40,313 bases of DNA, taken from Halobacteriovoraceae bacterium. Lineage in GTDB: Bacteria; Bdellovibrionota; Bacteriovoracia; Bacteriovoracales; Bacteriovoracaceae. Shown piece after piece: positions 26,550-35,007 of the stretch (its first letter is position 1; each line of letters starts with the position of its first letter). A model generated the notes under the pieces. It was given only the letters and a program-made list of their open reading frames with translations, ran no database searches and was not told the origin of the DNA. Both the position numbers and the translations under genes were made by a program. Location: NCBI GenBank assembly GCA_002718735.1, contig PBFR01000004.1:1-40313 (forward strand). Direction: 5' to 3'.

Positions 26550-27302
26550 TTAACTTTTGTTTAGTTTTGCAGCAAGTCTTGCTGTTTGGGGAAGGTTTTG
26601 ATGAGGATAATCTTTATATTCTTCGAAAACCTCAAAGGATAATTCAGCGTGAAAATACAAGTAACTGATCTCTAGACCAGAACTTTTTATTTCTTCTTCC
26701 AGTTCAATCCCTGGCAGCACCTTTCTAATGGGGATCTCTTCTTTAAATAAAGTCCAATCCTCGTCCATGCTGTAACCAACTGGGGTCCTGAATTGTTTTT
26801 GAAACACCATCGTTTCTAAAAGAAAAAGTCCTTCATCTTTTAAGGAGTCCTTAACAAATTTAAAATAATTCTCTCTTTCATTTCTTCCAGAAATGCAGTG
26901 CAGCAAATGTGAATCTATCACCAAGTCATACTCTCCAGTAGCTACATTTTCACGACTCAGATCAAGAACTTTAAAATCAATTGCCATACCTTTTGAGCGT
27001 GCCAGGTCCTGGGCAAAGCTTACTGCAAGAGCTGAAACATCCACACCCGTTACCTTTGCGCCTTTATGAGCAAAGTATTGTGAAACCCCACCAAGTCCGC
27101 ACCCCAAATCTAGCACTTCTAGTGATGAATACTCTTTTTGCGGGAAGTTAAACTGCTTGCTATAGTCTTCGTAGAATTCAATTAGAGTTTTTCGATTGCG
27201 CTCAATATAAGCGTCTACGGCAAGTGTATTATCGAACCAGTCAGGCGTTAATTTTTCATACGCCTTATTGTAATATTGAGCATAATTGTTCATAAATGAC
27301 AT
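26550..27302 (-). CDS. Class I SAM-dependent methyltransferase
   Basis: 250 residues if started at the ATG at 27302; an ATG at 27293 is equally possible and neither has a clear ribosome site. Upstream in-frame codons reach 27350 but run into the divergent gene. Motif I is VLDLGCGLGGVSQYFA, motif II acidic VTGVDVSALAV, then FKVLDLSRE and YDLVIDSHLLHCI. The C-terminal part is predicted to bind substrate (VFQKQFRTPVGYS). Substrate unknown; most similar in plan to small-molecule or thiol methyltransferases of the UbiE/TehB type. Its start lies about 21 bp from the divergent start of the next gene, so the two promoters must overlap coding sequence. Confidence 0.75.
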   Translation of the reverse strand: MSFMNNYAQYYNKAYEKLTPDWFDNTLAVDAYIERNRKTLIEFYEDYSKQFNFPQKEYSSLEVLDLGCGLGGVSQYFAHKGAKVTGVDVSALAVSFAQDLARSKGMAIDFKVLDLSRENVATGEYDLVIDSHLLHCISGRNERENYFKFVKDSLKDEGLFLLETMVFQKQFRTPVGYSMDEDWTLFKEEIPIRKVLPGIELEEEIKSSGLEISYLYFHAELSFEVFEEYKDYPHQNLPQTARLAAKLNKS

Positions 27303-27323
27303 TGTATCGATTAAAGAGTGAGC

Positions 27324-28070
27324 ATGCAAAAAACAAATCTTAAAAATCATGAGCTTATAACTACCGAGGATGGAAGTCAGAGTGCTTTCTCAAAAACCTA
27401 TGGTGAGAATTTTCACAACACTACAGGTGCCGCAAGTGAAACCCTTGCTCACTACATCGAGGGATGTAAGGTTGTAGAGAGGGCAAAGGAGCGAGAAGAA
27501 TTCCGCATACTAGAGGTCGGTCTTGGCCTTGGTGTTGGTCTCGAGAAAACCTATGAGGCCGTTAAGGATTTAAACTGTAAGTTTTACTTTACCACTCTAG
27601 AGATAGATGAAGAGCTAATTCTTTATCTGAAAGAGACCAATAAGCTATTCTCTAGTTTAGAGAAAGTAGGCCAAAACTATTTAGCTACAATTGGAAACTT
27701 TCATATAACAGTTCTCCTTGGAGATGCTCGAGGGAGGATTCATGATTGCAGCGGTGATTTGAACGCAATTTATCAAGATGCTTTCAGTCCCAAAAGGAAC
27801 GCGACACTTTGGACTACTGAGTGGTTTAAGGATTTGCATTCATTGTCTGCCCAAGACTGTATTATGAGTACCTACAGCTCAAGCTCCTCTATTAGAAAAT
27901 CAATGATGGCCGCTGGCTGGAAAATAAAAAAGGGAATTAAGTTTGGAAAGAAACGCTCATCCACAAGGGCCTACATGACTGGAAAAAGCGACACAGACAT
28001 CATGGAGCACCTGGAAAGATCGCCGGCTATCACCCTTACTGATGAAAACGCAAAGGACTATCACCTATGA
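27324..28070 (+). CDS. MnmC N-domain-like methyltransferase (DUF752 type)
   Basis: 248 residues from the ATG at 27324 (AAAGAG 5 nt upstream); an in-frame GTG lies two codons earlier. Family features: the opening TTEDGSQSAFSKTYGENFHN, the glycine loop RILEVGLGLGVGLEK, acidic LEIDEE, then YQDAFSPKRNATLWTTEWF with the DAFSP block, STYSSSSSIRKSMMAAGW, and the end FGKKRSSTRAYM. In MnmC this domain performs the last methylation of 5-methylaminomethyl-2-thiouridine at tRNA position 34; the oxidase domain of the bifunctional enzyme is absent, as in many bacteria. It overlaps the next gene by ATGA. Confidence 0.8.
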   Translation: MQKTNLKNHELITTEDGSQSAFSKTYGENFHNTTGAASETLAHYIEGCKVVERAKEREEFRILEVGLGLGVGLEKTYEAVKDLNCKFYFTTLEIDEELILYLKETNKLFSSLEKVGQNYLATIGNFHITVLLGDARGRIHDCSGDLNAIYQDAFSPKRNATLWTTEWFKDLHSLSAQDCIMSTYSSSSSIRKSMMAAGWKIKKGIKFGKKRSSTRAYMTGKSDTDIMEHLERSPAITLTDENAKDYHL

Positions 28071-29005
28071 AACAAAACGCGCTAACAAAAATTTTAGGAA
28101 TTGATTACCCAATAATCCAAGCGGGAATGGTTTGGGTATCTGGTGGCAAGCTTGCCGGAGCTGCGAGTAAGGCAGGTTGCCTTGGTGTAATTGGAGCAGG
28201 CTCTATGAAGCCAGACCTCTTAAGACATCATATACAAAAAGCAAAGTCCATAAGTGATAAAGCATTGGCGGTGAACCTTCCAATCATGTACCCAGGCTGT
28301 CCGGAGCAAATTGAAGTGGCACTCGAAGAAGGCATAAGAATCTTTATCACAAGTGCTGGCTCCCCTAAAAAGTACACTCAGTTTCTAAAAGACAAAGGCT
28401 GCGTGGTGATTCATGTAACCAGTACACCAGAGCTTGCAAAAAAGTGTGAAGCAGCTGGCGTTGACGCAATCATAGCTGAAGGCTTTGAGGCCGGAGGCCA
28501 TAATGGACGTGACGAGATCACCACCATGACTTTAATCCCTCAAGTTGTTGATGCCGTTAAAATATCAGTGATCGCAGCTGGAGGTATTGGTGATGGCAGA
28601 GCAATTGTTGCGGCCCTTGCCCTTGGAGCACAAGGCGTTCAGATGGGTACTAGATTTCTTATGACTCAAGAATCAAGCGCTCATGAAAACTTTAAAAACC
28701 TTCTTTTAAACTCTACCCCGGGTTCAACTAAACTCTCTATGAAAGAACTTGTTCCGGTACGTCTTTTTAAGAATAAGTTCTTCGAACAGGTTCAAGAGCT
28801 TGAACTAAAAGGTGCAAGCAAAGAAGAGCTTCAGAAACTTCTTGGAAAAGGTCGCGCAAAAGCTGGGATGCTTGATGGAGATCTAGATGAAGGAGAGCTT
28901 GAGGTCGGACAGATCTGCTCTCTCACAAAAGATATTCCTACAGTTGGGGAATTAGTAACTAATCTTATAGACCAAGTTAAAAAAGTTAAAAGAGATATTT
29001 GTTAG
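28067..29005 (+). CDS. fabK: Enoyl-ACP reductase II / nitronate monooxygenase family (FabK-like)
   Basis: 312-residue FMN-dependent TIM-barrel flavoprotein. FabK-type features in order: KILGIDYPIIQAGMVWVSGG, GAASKAGCLGVIGAGSM, AEGFEAGGHNGRDEITTMTL with H145 (catalytic His in FabK), VIAAGGIGDGRAIVAALALGA, GVQMGTRFLMTQES and DGDLDEGELEVGQI. The last block matches the characteristic FabK C-terminal region, which favours enoyl-ACP reduction in fatty acid synthesis over nitroalkane oxidation. ATGA overlap with the upstream MnmC-like gene implies a two-gene operon ending at the hairpin at 29024. Confidence 0.85.
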   Translation: MKQNALTKILGIDYPIIQAGMVWVSGGKLAGAASKAGCLGVIGAGSMKPDLLRHHIQKAKSISDKALAVNLPIMYPGCPEQIEVALEEGIRIFITSAGSPKKYTQFLKDKGCVVIHVTSTPELAKKCEAAGVDAIIAEGFEAGGHNGRDEITTMTLIPQVVDAVKISVIAAGGIGDGRAIVAALALGAQGVQMGTRFLMTQESSAHENFKNLLLNSTPGSTKLSMKELVPVRLFKNKFFEQVQELELKGASKEELQKLLGKGRAKAGMLDGDLDEGELEVGQICSLTKDIPTVGELVTNLIDQVKKVKRDIC

Positions 29006-29023
29006 CCCATCAATCTTAGATTC

Positions 29024-29053
29024 GGCCCTAACACATTGATAGGGCCAATTTTA
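29024..29053 (+). terminator. Rho-independent terminator after fabK
   Basis: GGCCCTA (29024-29030) / TAGGGCC (29040-29046) followed by AATTTTAT. Confidence 0.75.
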
Positions 29054-29274
29054 TCACCCAGTTAAGCACTGTCAGCTTTTAATACACCCATGGATGTTTT
29101 ACAACTAGCACCTATATTCAGGCTAAACACTGATAATCTTAAACTGCTTATTTAATAACGAGCCAACATTCTTTTGGGACAAGACTCAAATAGAGCTGGA
29201 AGAGACTTAAAAACCATAACGGCAAACTCAATTAGCTCACTTTAAAAAATATGAACTTTATTAAAGGGATCTAG

Positions 29275-29958
29275 ATGAGAACTCTTTTAATTTTTGTGCT
29301 GCTTGCAACAACGACCTATGCCCACGCCGAAATAAAAGCTTGGAAGAACTACTTTTCAGGCTCTATTAATTATCAAACTTCAGAGTTTACTCTCACTTTT
29401 AAAAAAGGTGAAGACTCCAATAGGATTATTTTTAGTGGTGAGGCGGTTAGAGCCTGCTTGGCCTGTGGACTTAGTTTTTTCGAAGAACACGGGCTTAGTT
29501 ACGACAAGAATTTAATCTTGGACTTGAGATCGCAAGGTGGAGGCAATACAGTTTTTCACGACTTCATGGGCAGCTTAGCATCTAAGTGCGAGGCCAACCT
29601 CCCAAATGAGTCGTATCCTGTATTCTTCTACGATCAATTCTACAGTTCTTACTCAAGTAAAACCAGTGATGTTAAAAGGTGTAAACTTATTACGATAGTA
29701 AAGCCTAGACAAAAGTGTGCATCGTTTTGCACGGCACTTTTCCAACTTGGAAAAGAAAGAATCGCTTACAGTGATTCTAGATTTGGTTTTCACGCAGCCT
29801 CTGGAAACCTATTATTTGATATAATCCGCTTTTACAATGGGCTTGGCGTTGATCTAAATTGGTTGAATAAAAATAAAGAAGTTTTTCAAACAACTGATAT
29901 GACTTACTTTAAGGGAGAGCAGCTTACTGAAAATGGAATGGTTACCAGGTTGAAGTGA
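29275..29958 (+). CDS. Secreted ClpP/crotonase-fold protein
   Basis: 227 residues, signal peptide at 1-18 (LLIFVLLATTTYAHA). The core shows the pattern of periplasmic ClpP-like serine peptidases: NLILDLRSQGGGN (substrate-strand glycine turn), the nucleophile block KCASFCTALFQLGKERIAY with a Ser in CASFC, and the partner block SRFGFHAASG with a His. A later Asp in GVDLNW could complete a triad. Two CxxC-like pairs (ACLACG, CASFC) are extra. A secreted or periplasmic peptidase is inferred from motif order only. Stands alone, convergent with the phospholipase-like gene 13 nt away. Confidence 0.6.
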   Translation: MRTLLIFVLLATTTYAHAEIKAWKNYFSGSINYQTSEFTLTFKKGEDSNRIIFSGEAVRACLACGLSFFEEHGLSYDKNLILDLRSQGGGNTVFHDFMGSLASKCEANLPNESYPVFFYDQFYSSYSSKTSDVKRCKLITIVKPRQKCASFCTALFQLGKERIAYSDSRFGFHAASGNLLFDIIRFYNGLGVDLNWLNKNKEVFQTTDMTYFKGEQLTENGMVTRLK

Positions 29959-29971
29959 GCTTCGGTGAACT

Positions 29972-30409
29972 TTATTCAAACACCTCAAGCTCATGATCTT
30001 TAATAATAGTCTCAATCACCTCAGGTTTGAGTCCTGATTTTCTCAAAGCATCTACAGCAATTGCTTTTTGTTTTTGATTTAGAGGTGAGAACTTTTCATC
30101 CTGTTCACTCCAACCCCAGGCCCACTCATACTTACTTTTAATTGGAGAAAGATGCCCAAGTCTTACACCTTGGTAGATTAGTGAAGACCAGATATTGTTT
30201 GATTTTTCCTCAACACACTTTCTAAGCTTCAAATCACTTTCATCCATTCTCTCTTGACTGCCACCAAGCCAATACCTTACATCATGCTCAATACAACACT
30301 CTGACCAGGAGCCATCTATGAAGAATGTGCACGTGTCCGTCTCAAACGGCTCAAGCTTGGCGTGGGTTAATAAAAATGGTGTAAAGAGTAAAGTTGTTAG
30401 TAGTTTCAT
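29972..30409 (-). CDS. Secreted phospholipase-A2-like protein
   Basis: 145 residues from the ATG at 30409 (an in-frame TTG six codons earlier is less likely). Signal peptide MKLLTTLLFTPFLLTHA. The central block, DTCTFFIDGSW then ECCIEHDVRYWLGG, matches the calcium-dependent phospholipase A2 active site: a Gly-containing loop, then CC-x2-HD with the catalytic His-Asp pair and a Tyr, followed by a helical partner segment (ESDLKLRKCVEE) bringing a further Cys. A secreted lipase that hydrolyses prey phospholipids is plausible. The Ca2+ loop is not canonical, so activity is uncertain. Confidence 0.55.
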   Translation of the reverse strand: MKLLTTLLFTPFLLTHAKLEPFETDTCTFFIDGSWSECCIEHDVRYWLGGSQERMDESDLKLRKCVEEKSNNIWSSLIYQGVRLGHLSPIKSKYEWAWGWSEQDEKFSPLNQKQKAIAVDALRKSGLKPEVIETIIKDHELEVFE

Positions 30410-30466
30410 AGGGCCATTATATTTCAAAAGCCGCAGTGCGCAATTTAAAAATGAACGATTTGGTCA

Positions 30467-30493
30467 AAAAAAAAGGCCCTCAGGGAGGGCCTA
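30467..30493 (-). terminator. Rho-independent terminator of htpX
   Basis: On the minus strand GGCCCTC (30481-30475 reversed) pairs with GAGGGCC with a 3-nt loop, followed by nine Ts. It lies immediately after the htpX stop. Confidence 0.9.
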
Positions 30494-30496
30494 TAA

Positions 30497-31384
30497 TTAG
30501 CTGACTCTTTGGAGAGCTTTAATTCTGTCATCTAGTGATGGGTGGGTTGAGATAAGTGCGGCAAGGCCACCCTTTCTATTAGAGATTTTAAGCGTTGCCA
30601 AAGACTCTCCTCTCTTGTCCATATAGGTCTGATTCTTTAATCTTTGAAGAGCAGCGATCATCTTCTCCCTGCCAGCAAGTCTCGCAGCACCACTATCGGC
30701 CCTGTACTCCCTGTACCTTGAAAAGAAAGCAACGACAATTGATCCAAGAAGTCCAAAGATAATCTCAAACACAAATATTACGGCCATATGGGCAAACCAG
30801 CCAAGGCCTTCACCTTCCTCGTCATCCCCTCTCATAAAATTGCTTACAGCAAATGCAGCAATTCTAGCGAAGAACATTACAAAAGCGTTCACAACCCCTT
30901 GGATAAGAGTCATAGTTACCATGTCTCCGTTTGCAATGTGACTTACTTCGTGAGCAAGAACACCCTCAACCTCATCTTGTGACATCCCATTTAGAAGACC
31001 GGTAGAAACGGCCACGAGAGAGTTTCTCTTGCTTGGCCCAGTGGCAAAAGCATTTACCTCTGGACTATTGTAGATTCCAACTTCCGGCATTTTTGGCAAA
31101 TTTGCTTGTTTTGCCAACTGGTGAACGGTATTTACAAGTGAGGCGTATTGAGGTGAGTTGTCCACAATTTGAACTCCCATAAATTGCTTGGCCATGAACT
31201 TGGACATGCCAAGAGAGATAAATGCACCAACCATCCCCCAGACACCACAGAATATAAGAAGGGCAGTGTGATCTATCCCTTGAGGTGTGTAATACCCCCC
31301 AACACCTAAAAGATTTAAAACAATAGAAACCATCACGATGACGGCAATGTTAGTCAATAAAAACAGACCAATTCGCTTAAACAT
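30497..31384 (-). CDS. htpX: Membrane zinc metalloprotease HtpX
   Basis: 295 residues (E. coli HtpX 293). M48 peptidase of the inner membrane that degrades misfolded membrane proteins together with FtsH. Two N-terminal transmembrane segments (about 5-25, 38-58), the zinc motif [10 protein letters not shown], two further hydrophobic segments ([34 protein letters not shown]), the third zinc ligand in [14 protein letters not shown], and THPSLDDRI near the end. [21 protein letters not shown] is also typical. AAGGAG lies before the ATG. Monocistronic. Confidence 0.96.
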   Translation of the reverse strand: MFKRIGLFLLTNIAVIVMVSIVLNLLGVGGYYTPQGIDHTALLIFCGVWGMVGAFISLGMSKFMAKQFMGVQIVDNSPQYASLVNTVHQLAKQANLPKMPEVGIYNSPEVNAFATGPSKRNSLVAVSTGLLNGMSQDEVEGVLAHEVSHIANGDMVTMTLIQGVVNAFVMFFARIAAFAVSNFMRGDDEEGEGLGWFAHMAVIFVFEIIFGLLGSIVVAFFSRYREYRADSGAARLAGREKMIAALQRLKNQTYMDKRGESLATLKISNRKGGLAALISTHPSLDDRIKALQRVS

Positions 31385-31534
31385 AGTTAGTATCTCCTTA
31401 AAAAGAACTTACCTTTAAGATAGTATCAAGTTTGTCGCCGTCAAGACATTCTGGCCATAAAAATACGAAATTCCATACACTTGTTTGAATTTTAAAGCTT
31501 GGCAATGCATTTACCACCAGTTAGCTTTTAATAT

Positions 31535-32290
31535 ATGTTGATTAAAAGACTTAAAATACAAGACGGATTGTTTTTGACGGCCACCTTTGTCCTGCCGCTG
31601 GCATGGCTTATGTCTCTGTCTAAAATTACTCAGAACCCCATCTATCATAATTTCGCAGATCAGAGCACGATACTCGGAATCCCTCACTTTTATGATGTTG
31701 TCACCAATATATTTTTTCTTGTGGTGGGAGTGATGGGGATCAGGGAACACCTAAGGAGTCCGTTTAGCTTGTCAAAGCTGATCCTGGTTATCGGCGTCTT
31801 ATTAGTTGCCCCAGGTTCTACTTATTACCACCTACTTCCTAATAATGAGAGATTGTTATGGGATAGACTTCCGATGGTCCTTGGTTTTTGCTCTTTAACA
31901 ACTTGGCTTTTAATTGAGTACTTTCAAATTAAAAAGGAAAAGCTTCTGCTGGCACTGTTAAACCTAGTGGGACTTGTCTCTCTTGCGGTATGGGTTTCTA
32001 CTGAAGATTTAAGATTCTATTATTGGGTGCAGCTATCACCCGTGGTTTTACTTCTCTATCTGGCAGTTTTTAAGAGGTCTATGTTTCAAAATGCCAACCT
32101 GGTATTTGGAGCCTTTGCATTTTATGTTTTGGCCAAACTAACAGAAACCTACGATGAGGCAATATTTGTAGTGATTGGGTTAAGTGGACATAGTATAAAG
32201 CATATTCTTGCCGCCATAGCAGTTTACTTTCTAATAAAGCTCGAAATTAATAAAAGTCTTACAAACTCTAATACCACTTTTAAGAGTTAG
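31535..32290 (+). CDS. Alkaline-ceramidase-like (CREST family) membrane hydrolase
   Basis: 251 residues with about seven transmembrane segments. CREST-type features: Asp/His-bearing motif NFADQSTILGIPHFYDVVTN, then GSTYYHLLPNNERLLWDRLPM with S-x3-H and D, and near the C-terminus GLSGHSIKHILAA with the H-x3-H pair. These are the metal-binding positions of alkaline ceramidases and relatives. Bacterial members are uncharacterised; a membrane amide or lipid hydrolase is inferred. The ribosome site is weak. It lies 34 nt before the next secreted protein, probably in one transcript. Confidence 0.7.
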   Translation: MLIKRLKIQDGLFLTATFVLPLAWLMSLSKITQNPIYHNFADQSTILGIPHFYDVVTNIFFLVVGVMGIREHLRSPFSLSKLILVIGVLLVAPGSTYYHLLPNNERLLWDRLPMVLGFCSLTTWLLIEYFQIKKEKLLLALLNLVGLVSLAVWVSTEDLRFYYWVQLSPVVLLLYLAVFKRSMFQNANLVFGAFAFYVLAKLTETYDEAIFVVIGLSGHSIKHILAAIAVYFLIKLEINKSLTNSNTTFKS

Positions 32291-32324
32291 ATTTTCTTTC
32301 TACCATATGGTTTGAGGAGTTATT

Positions 32325-33911
32325 ATGAAGTCTTATATTTCTGGGGTACTACTCGCCCTGATGATGTCCACCCTTGTTTACGCTTCCCCCCTGGAAAGGG
32401 ATCTGAAGCTAACTTATCAAAATATAAAAAATCTAAAGGCTCTTAGCGAAGAGTTTAAAACTCTGACTCCAATACTTCAAAAACTAGAAAACGAATCCAA
32501 GCTGTCACACACTGAAACCTTTAAAGTAAAAAGGTTGTGGGGTCGAATGTTTGATATGCGCGTAACCTTAAATGCTCTATATCATACATACGCAGACTAT
32601 GGCCCAAGGAAGACTTCTGATGAGTTAAAGGCATCACTGATAAAGCTCACCTCAACATTAACCCTAGTTAACACCGGAGTTCAAATATCAAGGCTTTTAT
32701 GGAAGATGCCAAAATCCCACAAGATGTTAAATGAGCTTCATAAAACTTATCCCATAGGAAGTTTAGTATCCTTGGAAAATCAAATTTTTAAAATGTACTA
32801 TATCTTACCCATGGGTGAAAAATTACCAAGTTTTTTCCCAGAAGTGGATATCGAAGAGCAGGTCAAAGAGTTTCATCAGTTTGGTTTTGCAACCTTCACA
32901 TCAAAAGTCGAAAACGAGTTAAACAAAATTCAGAAACAGGAATCACTGTCATTCAAATCCATAGGCCAGCCATTTCTCAAAGACAAGAACAATAAATGGA
33001 CAATTCGTAGAAGATATAACCGTTTTATGTTTAAACAACTTTTCACCGATATTGTAACAAGAGTTAGCACCTGGCTTGGTGACACAAAAATCAAAAGAAG
33101 AAATAAAGACTACTACAACGGAAAAACCTACATAACTTTGGAGCAAGCTAAAGACTTCGAGCAAAAACTCGAGCCAGGCGATATTATGATTTCCAGAACG
33201 AATTGGTTTCTATCCAATGCCTTTCTACCAGGTTTTTGGCCGCACTCCTTCATCTATATTGGAAATCTCAAAAAGTTATACCAACTAGATAGCTCACCGG
33301 AAATAAACTACCATTACAAGGGCAAATGTAAATCACAAGGGTTGGAATGCGACTCATTTATTGGTTTTCTTGAAAAATCAAAAAATACGAAAGTTGCATT
33401 CAAACATTATTTAACTAAAGCAAAGGATGGCCATGAAAAGGTTCTAATTGAAGCTACTTCTGATGGAGTTCACTTTTCATCAATAAGGCACACCTTTCTT
33501 AATGACTTTTTAGCGGCCATGCGCCCAAAGATTTCTTATCTAGAAAAAGCAAAAGCGATTGAGGAAAGTATGACATTTTATGGACTTCCTTATGATTTTG
33601 ACTTTGATTTTGATACTCACAGCTCTCTAGTCTGCTCGGAGGTTGTTGCAAAGTCTTTTCTTAATAAGGTATCTTTTGATTACAATCGCAAGGGTGGCGT
33701 CTATGTTGAAGAGTATCTAAATCGATATTCTCTTCCCGTAATTGGAATTCTAAAGAAAATGGTAGATGAAAATGTAAATTATCTCCGGCCTTCAGAGCTC
33801 GAATTTGTAGGATTTTTAAAGGGAGAGCCCAAGAAGAAAAATGCGCGCCTTGCCTCAGAGAAAGAGCTCTACGAGTCAGTTGAGTGGCCAAAGTGGTCCT
33901 TTATGCAGTAA
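32325..33911 (+). CDS. Secreted YiiX-like permuted NlpC/P60 (papain-fold) protein
   Basis: 528 residues, signal peptide at 1-20 (VLLALMMSTLVYA), GAGGAG just before the ATG. A helical N-terminal region (about 25-240) precedes a C-terminal permuted papain-like domain of the YaeF/YiiX type: EPGDIMISRTNWFLSNAFLPG, the His in FWPHSFIYIGN, and, after an insert of about 130 residues, the Cys in SSLVCSEVVAKSF. In permuted members the His comes before the Cys, as here. Such enzymes cleave amide or ester bonds in lipids or peptides; substrate unknown. Together with its neighbours it makes a run of hydrolases. Confidence 0.75.
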   Translation: MKSYISGVLLALMMSTLVYASPLERDLKLTYQNIKNLKALSEEFKTLTPILQKLENESKLSHTETFKVKRLWGRMFDMRVTLNALYHTYADYGPRKTSDELKASLIKLTSTLTLVNTGVQISRLLWKMPKSHKMLNELHKTYPIGSLVSLENQIFKMYYILPMGEKLPSFFPEVDIEEQVKEFHQFGFATFTSKVENELNKIQKQESLSFKSIGQPFLKDKNNKWTIRRRYNRFMFKQLFTDIVTRVSTWLGDTKIKRRNKDYYNGKTYITLEQAKDFEQKLEPGDIMISRTNWFLSNAFLPGFWPHSFIYIGNLKKLYQLDSSPEINYHYKGKCKSQGLECDSFIGFLEKSKNTKVAFKHYLTKAKDGHEKVLIEATSDGVHFSSIRHTFLNDFLAAMRPKISYLEKAKAIEESMTFYGLPYDFDFDFDTHSSLVCSEVVAKSFLNKVSFDYNRKGGVYVEEYLNRYSLPVIGILKKMVDENVNYLRPSELEFVGFLKGEPKKKNARLASEKELYESVEWPKWSFMQ

Positions 33912-33919
33912 AGACTATT

Positions 33920-33955
33920 CAAAACGTGCAGGACTAAAATGAACGAGTCCCGCAC
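33920..33955 (-). terminator. Hairpin between convergent genes, read best on the minus strand
   Basis: GTGCAGGACT (33926-33935) and AGTCCCGCAC (33946-33955). In minus-strand RNA all ten pairs form (one is G.U) and TTTT follows; in plus-strand RNA one pair is A.C. It therefore terminates the array's last gene. Confidence 0.65.
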
Positions 33956-33967
33956 AACAAAGCACAA

Positions 33968-34492
33968 TTAGTAACAAGAAAAGCTTTTAACTTCTTTAAA
34001 AGAATTACCTGTAAGCTCGGACTGAACAACTTTAAATCCAATAAGCCTATCCCTGTCATCAGTCTCAACCTCGGATACAGTTTTTATAACACCAACATCG
34101 GTTGTACATGGATCGCCTCCAAACAAAACTCTCGTACAGAACTTCTCTTCTGTTTGCACAGAGTAGGATTCAGCAGTAAAAACTTTCTTTTTAGTTGTTT
34201 CAGAGAAAGAAATTTTTGAAACGTAACTCTTTTCATTAAACTCTGTAGTTTGACCGTCATAGATTCTCTGAAGAGATGAGTCTTTACCAGACCCATCAAT
34301 TGAAAGGTATAGTGATCCAGTACGAGTCTTATCCTGTGCAAAAACAGTGCATCCCTTGTCATTCATATTGGGTTCCCCGTCAACAACACCAGTATCGAAT
34401 GCCGTCAAATACTTATCCAAAGCAAAGTCAAAATCATTTGCAAAAGAAGTCATTCCTGTAAAAAGAACTAGGACTGTAATAAACTTTTTCAT
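33968..34492 (-). CDS. Array gene 9: small secreted protein
   Basis: 174 residues, the longest and last gene of the cassette array. Signal peptide MKKFITVLVLFTGMTSFA, then a mainly beta-type mature domain with five cysteines (KGCTVFAQD, KFCTRV, GDPCTTD, SFSCY at the end). Alternating strands (GSLYLSIDGSG, SYVSKISFSETTKKKVF, RLIGFKVVQSELTG) suggest a small beta-barrel or lipocalin-like shape; no family recognised. AGGAGA precedes the ATG and array element R1 lies 29 nt upstream. No sequence relation to the other array proteins beyond the signal peptide. Confidence 0.75.
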   Translation of the reverse strand: MKKFITVLVLFTGMTSFANDFDFALDKYLTAFDTGVVDGEPNMNDKGCTVFAQDKTRTGSLYLSIDGSGKDSSLQRIYDGQTTEFNEKSYVSKISFSETTKKKVFTAESYSVQTEEKFCTRVLFGGDPCTTDVGVIKTVSEVETDDRDRLIGFKVVQSELTGNSFKEVKSFSCY

Positions 34493-34520
34493 TTGATTCT
34501 CCTATTAATTTTTTAAAATT

Positions 34521-34641
34521 TAAAAACTGTGTTCACAGCTTCTTTGTTTATACAAAATGAATCAAGCCGTGATTTTAAAGACGATCATTCGTGATCGAAG
34601 TGAAGTTTGTATTAAGTCTCTGCCTTTCTAAACAGAGACTT
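34521..34641 (-). repeat. Array element R1
   Basis: Intact copy between genes 8 and 9. On the minus strand: hairpin AAGTCTCTG/CAGAGACTT (34641-34614), second hairpin with CGATCA/TGATCG (near 34582-34597), then the promoter-like end, here more divergent (CTGTGAACACAGTTTTTAA) than in other copies. Nine nt separate the upstream stop codon from the first hairpin. Confidence 0.85.
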
Positions 34642-34650
34642 ATTAGCAAT

Positions 34651-34956
34651 CTAGTAGATTCTAACTCTCTTCAAGACTCGGGTATGCTTATCATACGTAA
34701 AATCTAAGCTTGCGTTAGGTTCTTGCTCAAAGCTATTCAAATGATCACTCACTTCTTGGCAATTACCTTTAATATTGTAACGTTGAGAGGGGCGGTCCAC
34801 AGTTCTTTCCACAATCACGTAAGGCTTATAAGGATAACGTGGGCTTCCACAACCAACAGAAAAATTTGTTCCTTCTGAAGAGTGGAATGTGATCGTCTTT
34901 GTACTATCTAGTTCATTTACAATTTCGGTTGCTGATACTGACATTGCCGCAAGTAA
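34651..34956 (-). pseudogene. Array gene 8, 5' end removed by the IS3-family element
   Basis: The frame is open from the IS end through TPLLAAMSVSATEIVNEL to the stop at 34651. The LLAAMSVSA part is plainly the end of a signal peptide, so the ATG at 34944 is an internal Met and the first part of the signal peptide, the ribosome site and the array element upstream are gone. About 95 residues of the mature protein remain, with two cysteines (VGCGS, GNCQEV) and beta-type strands (SLDFTYDKHTRVLKRVRIY). Without an export start it is probably non-functional, unless expressed from the IS as a cytoplasmic product. Confidence 0.75.
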
Positions 34957-35007
34957 TGGAGTGAACCCCGTTGGTTGGACAGATCTTCGGGCACTTTCTG
35001 AACAAGC

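Noticed and set aside
34521..34944. ATG at 34944 as a real start for the truncated array gene
   Set aside because: The codons before and after it (LLAAMSVSATE) are the end of a signal peptide, so it is an internal Met.
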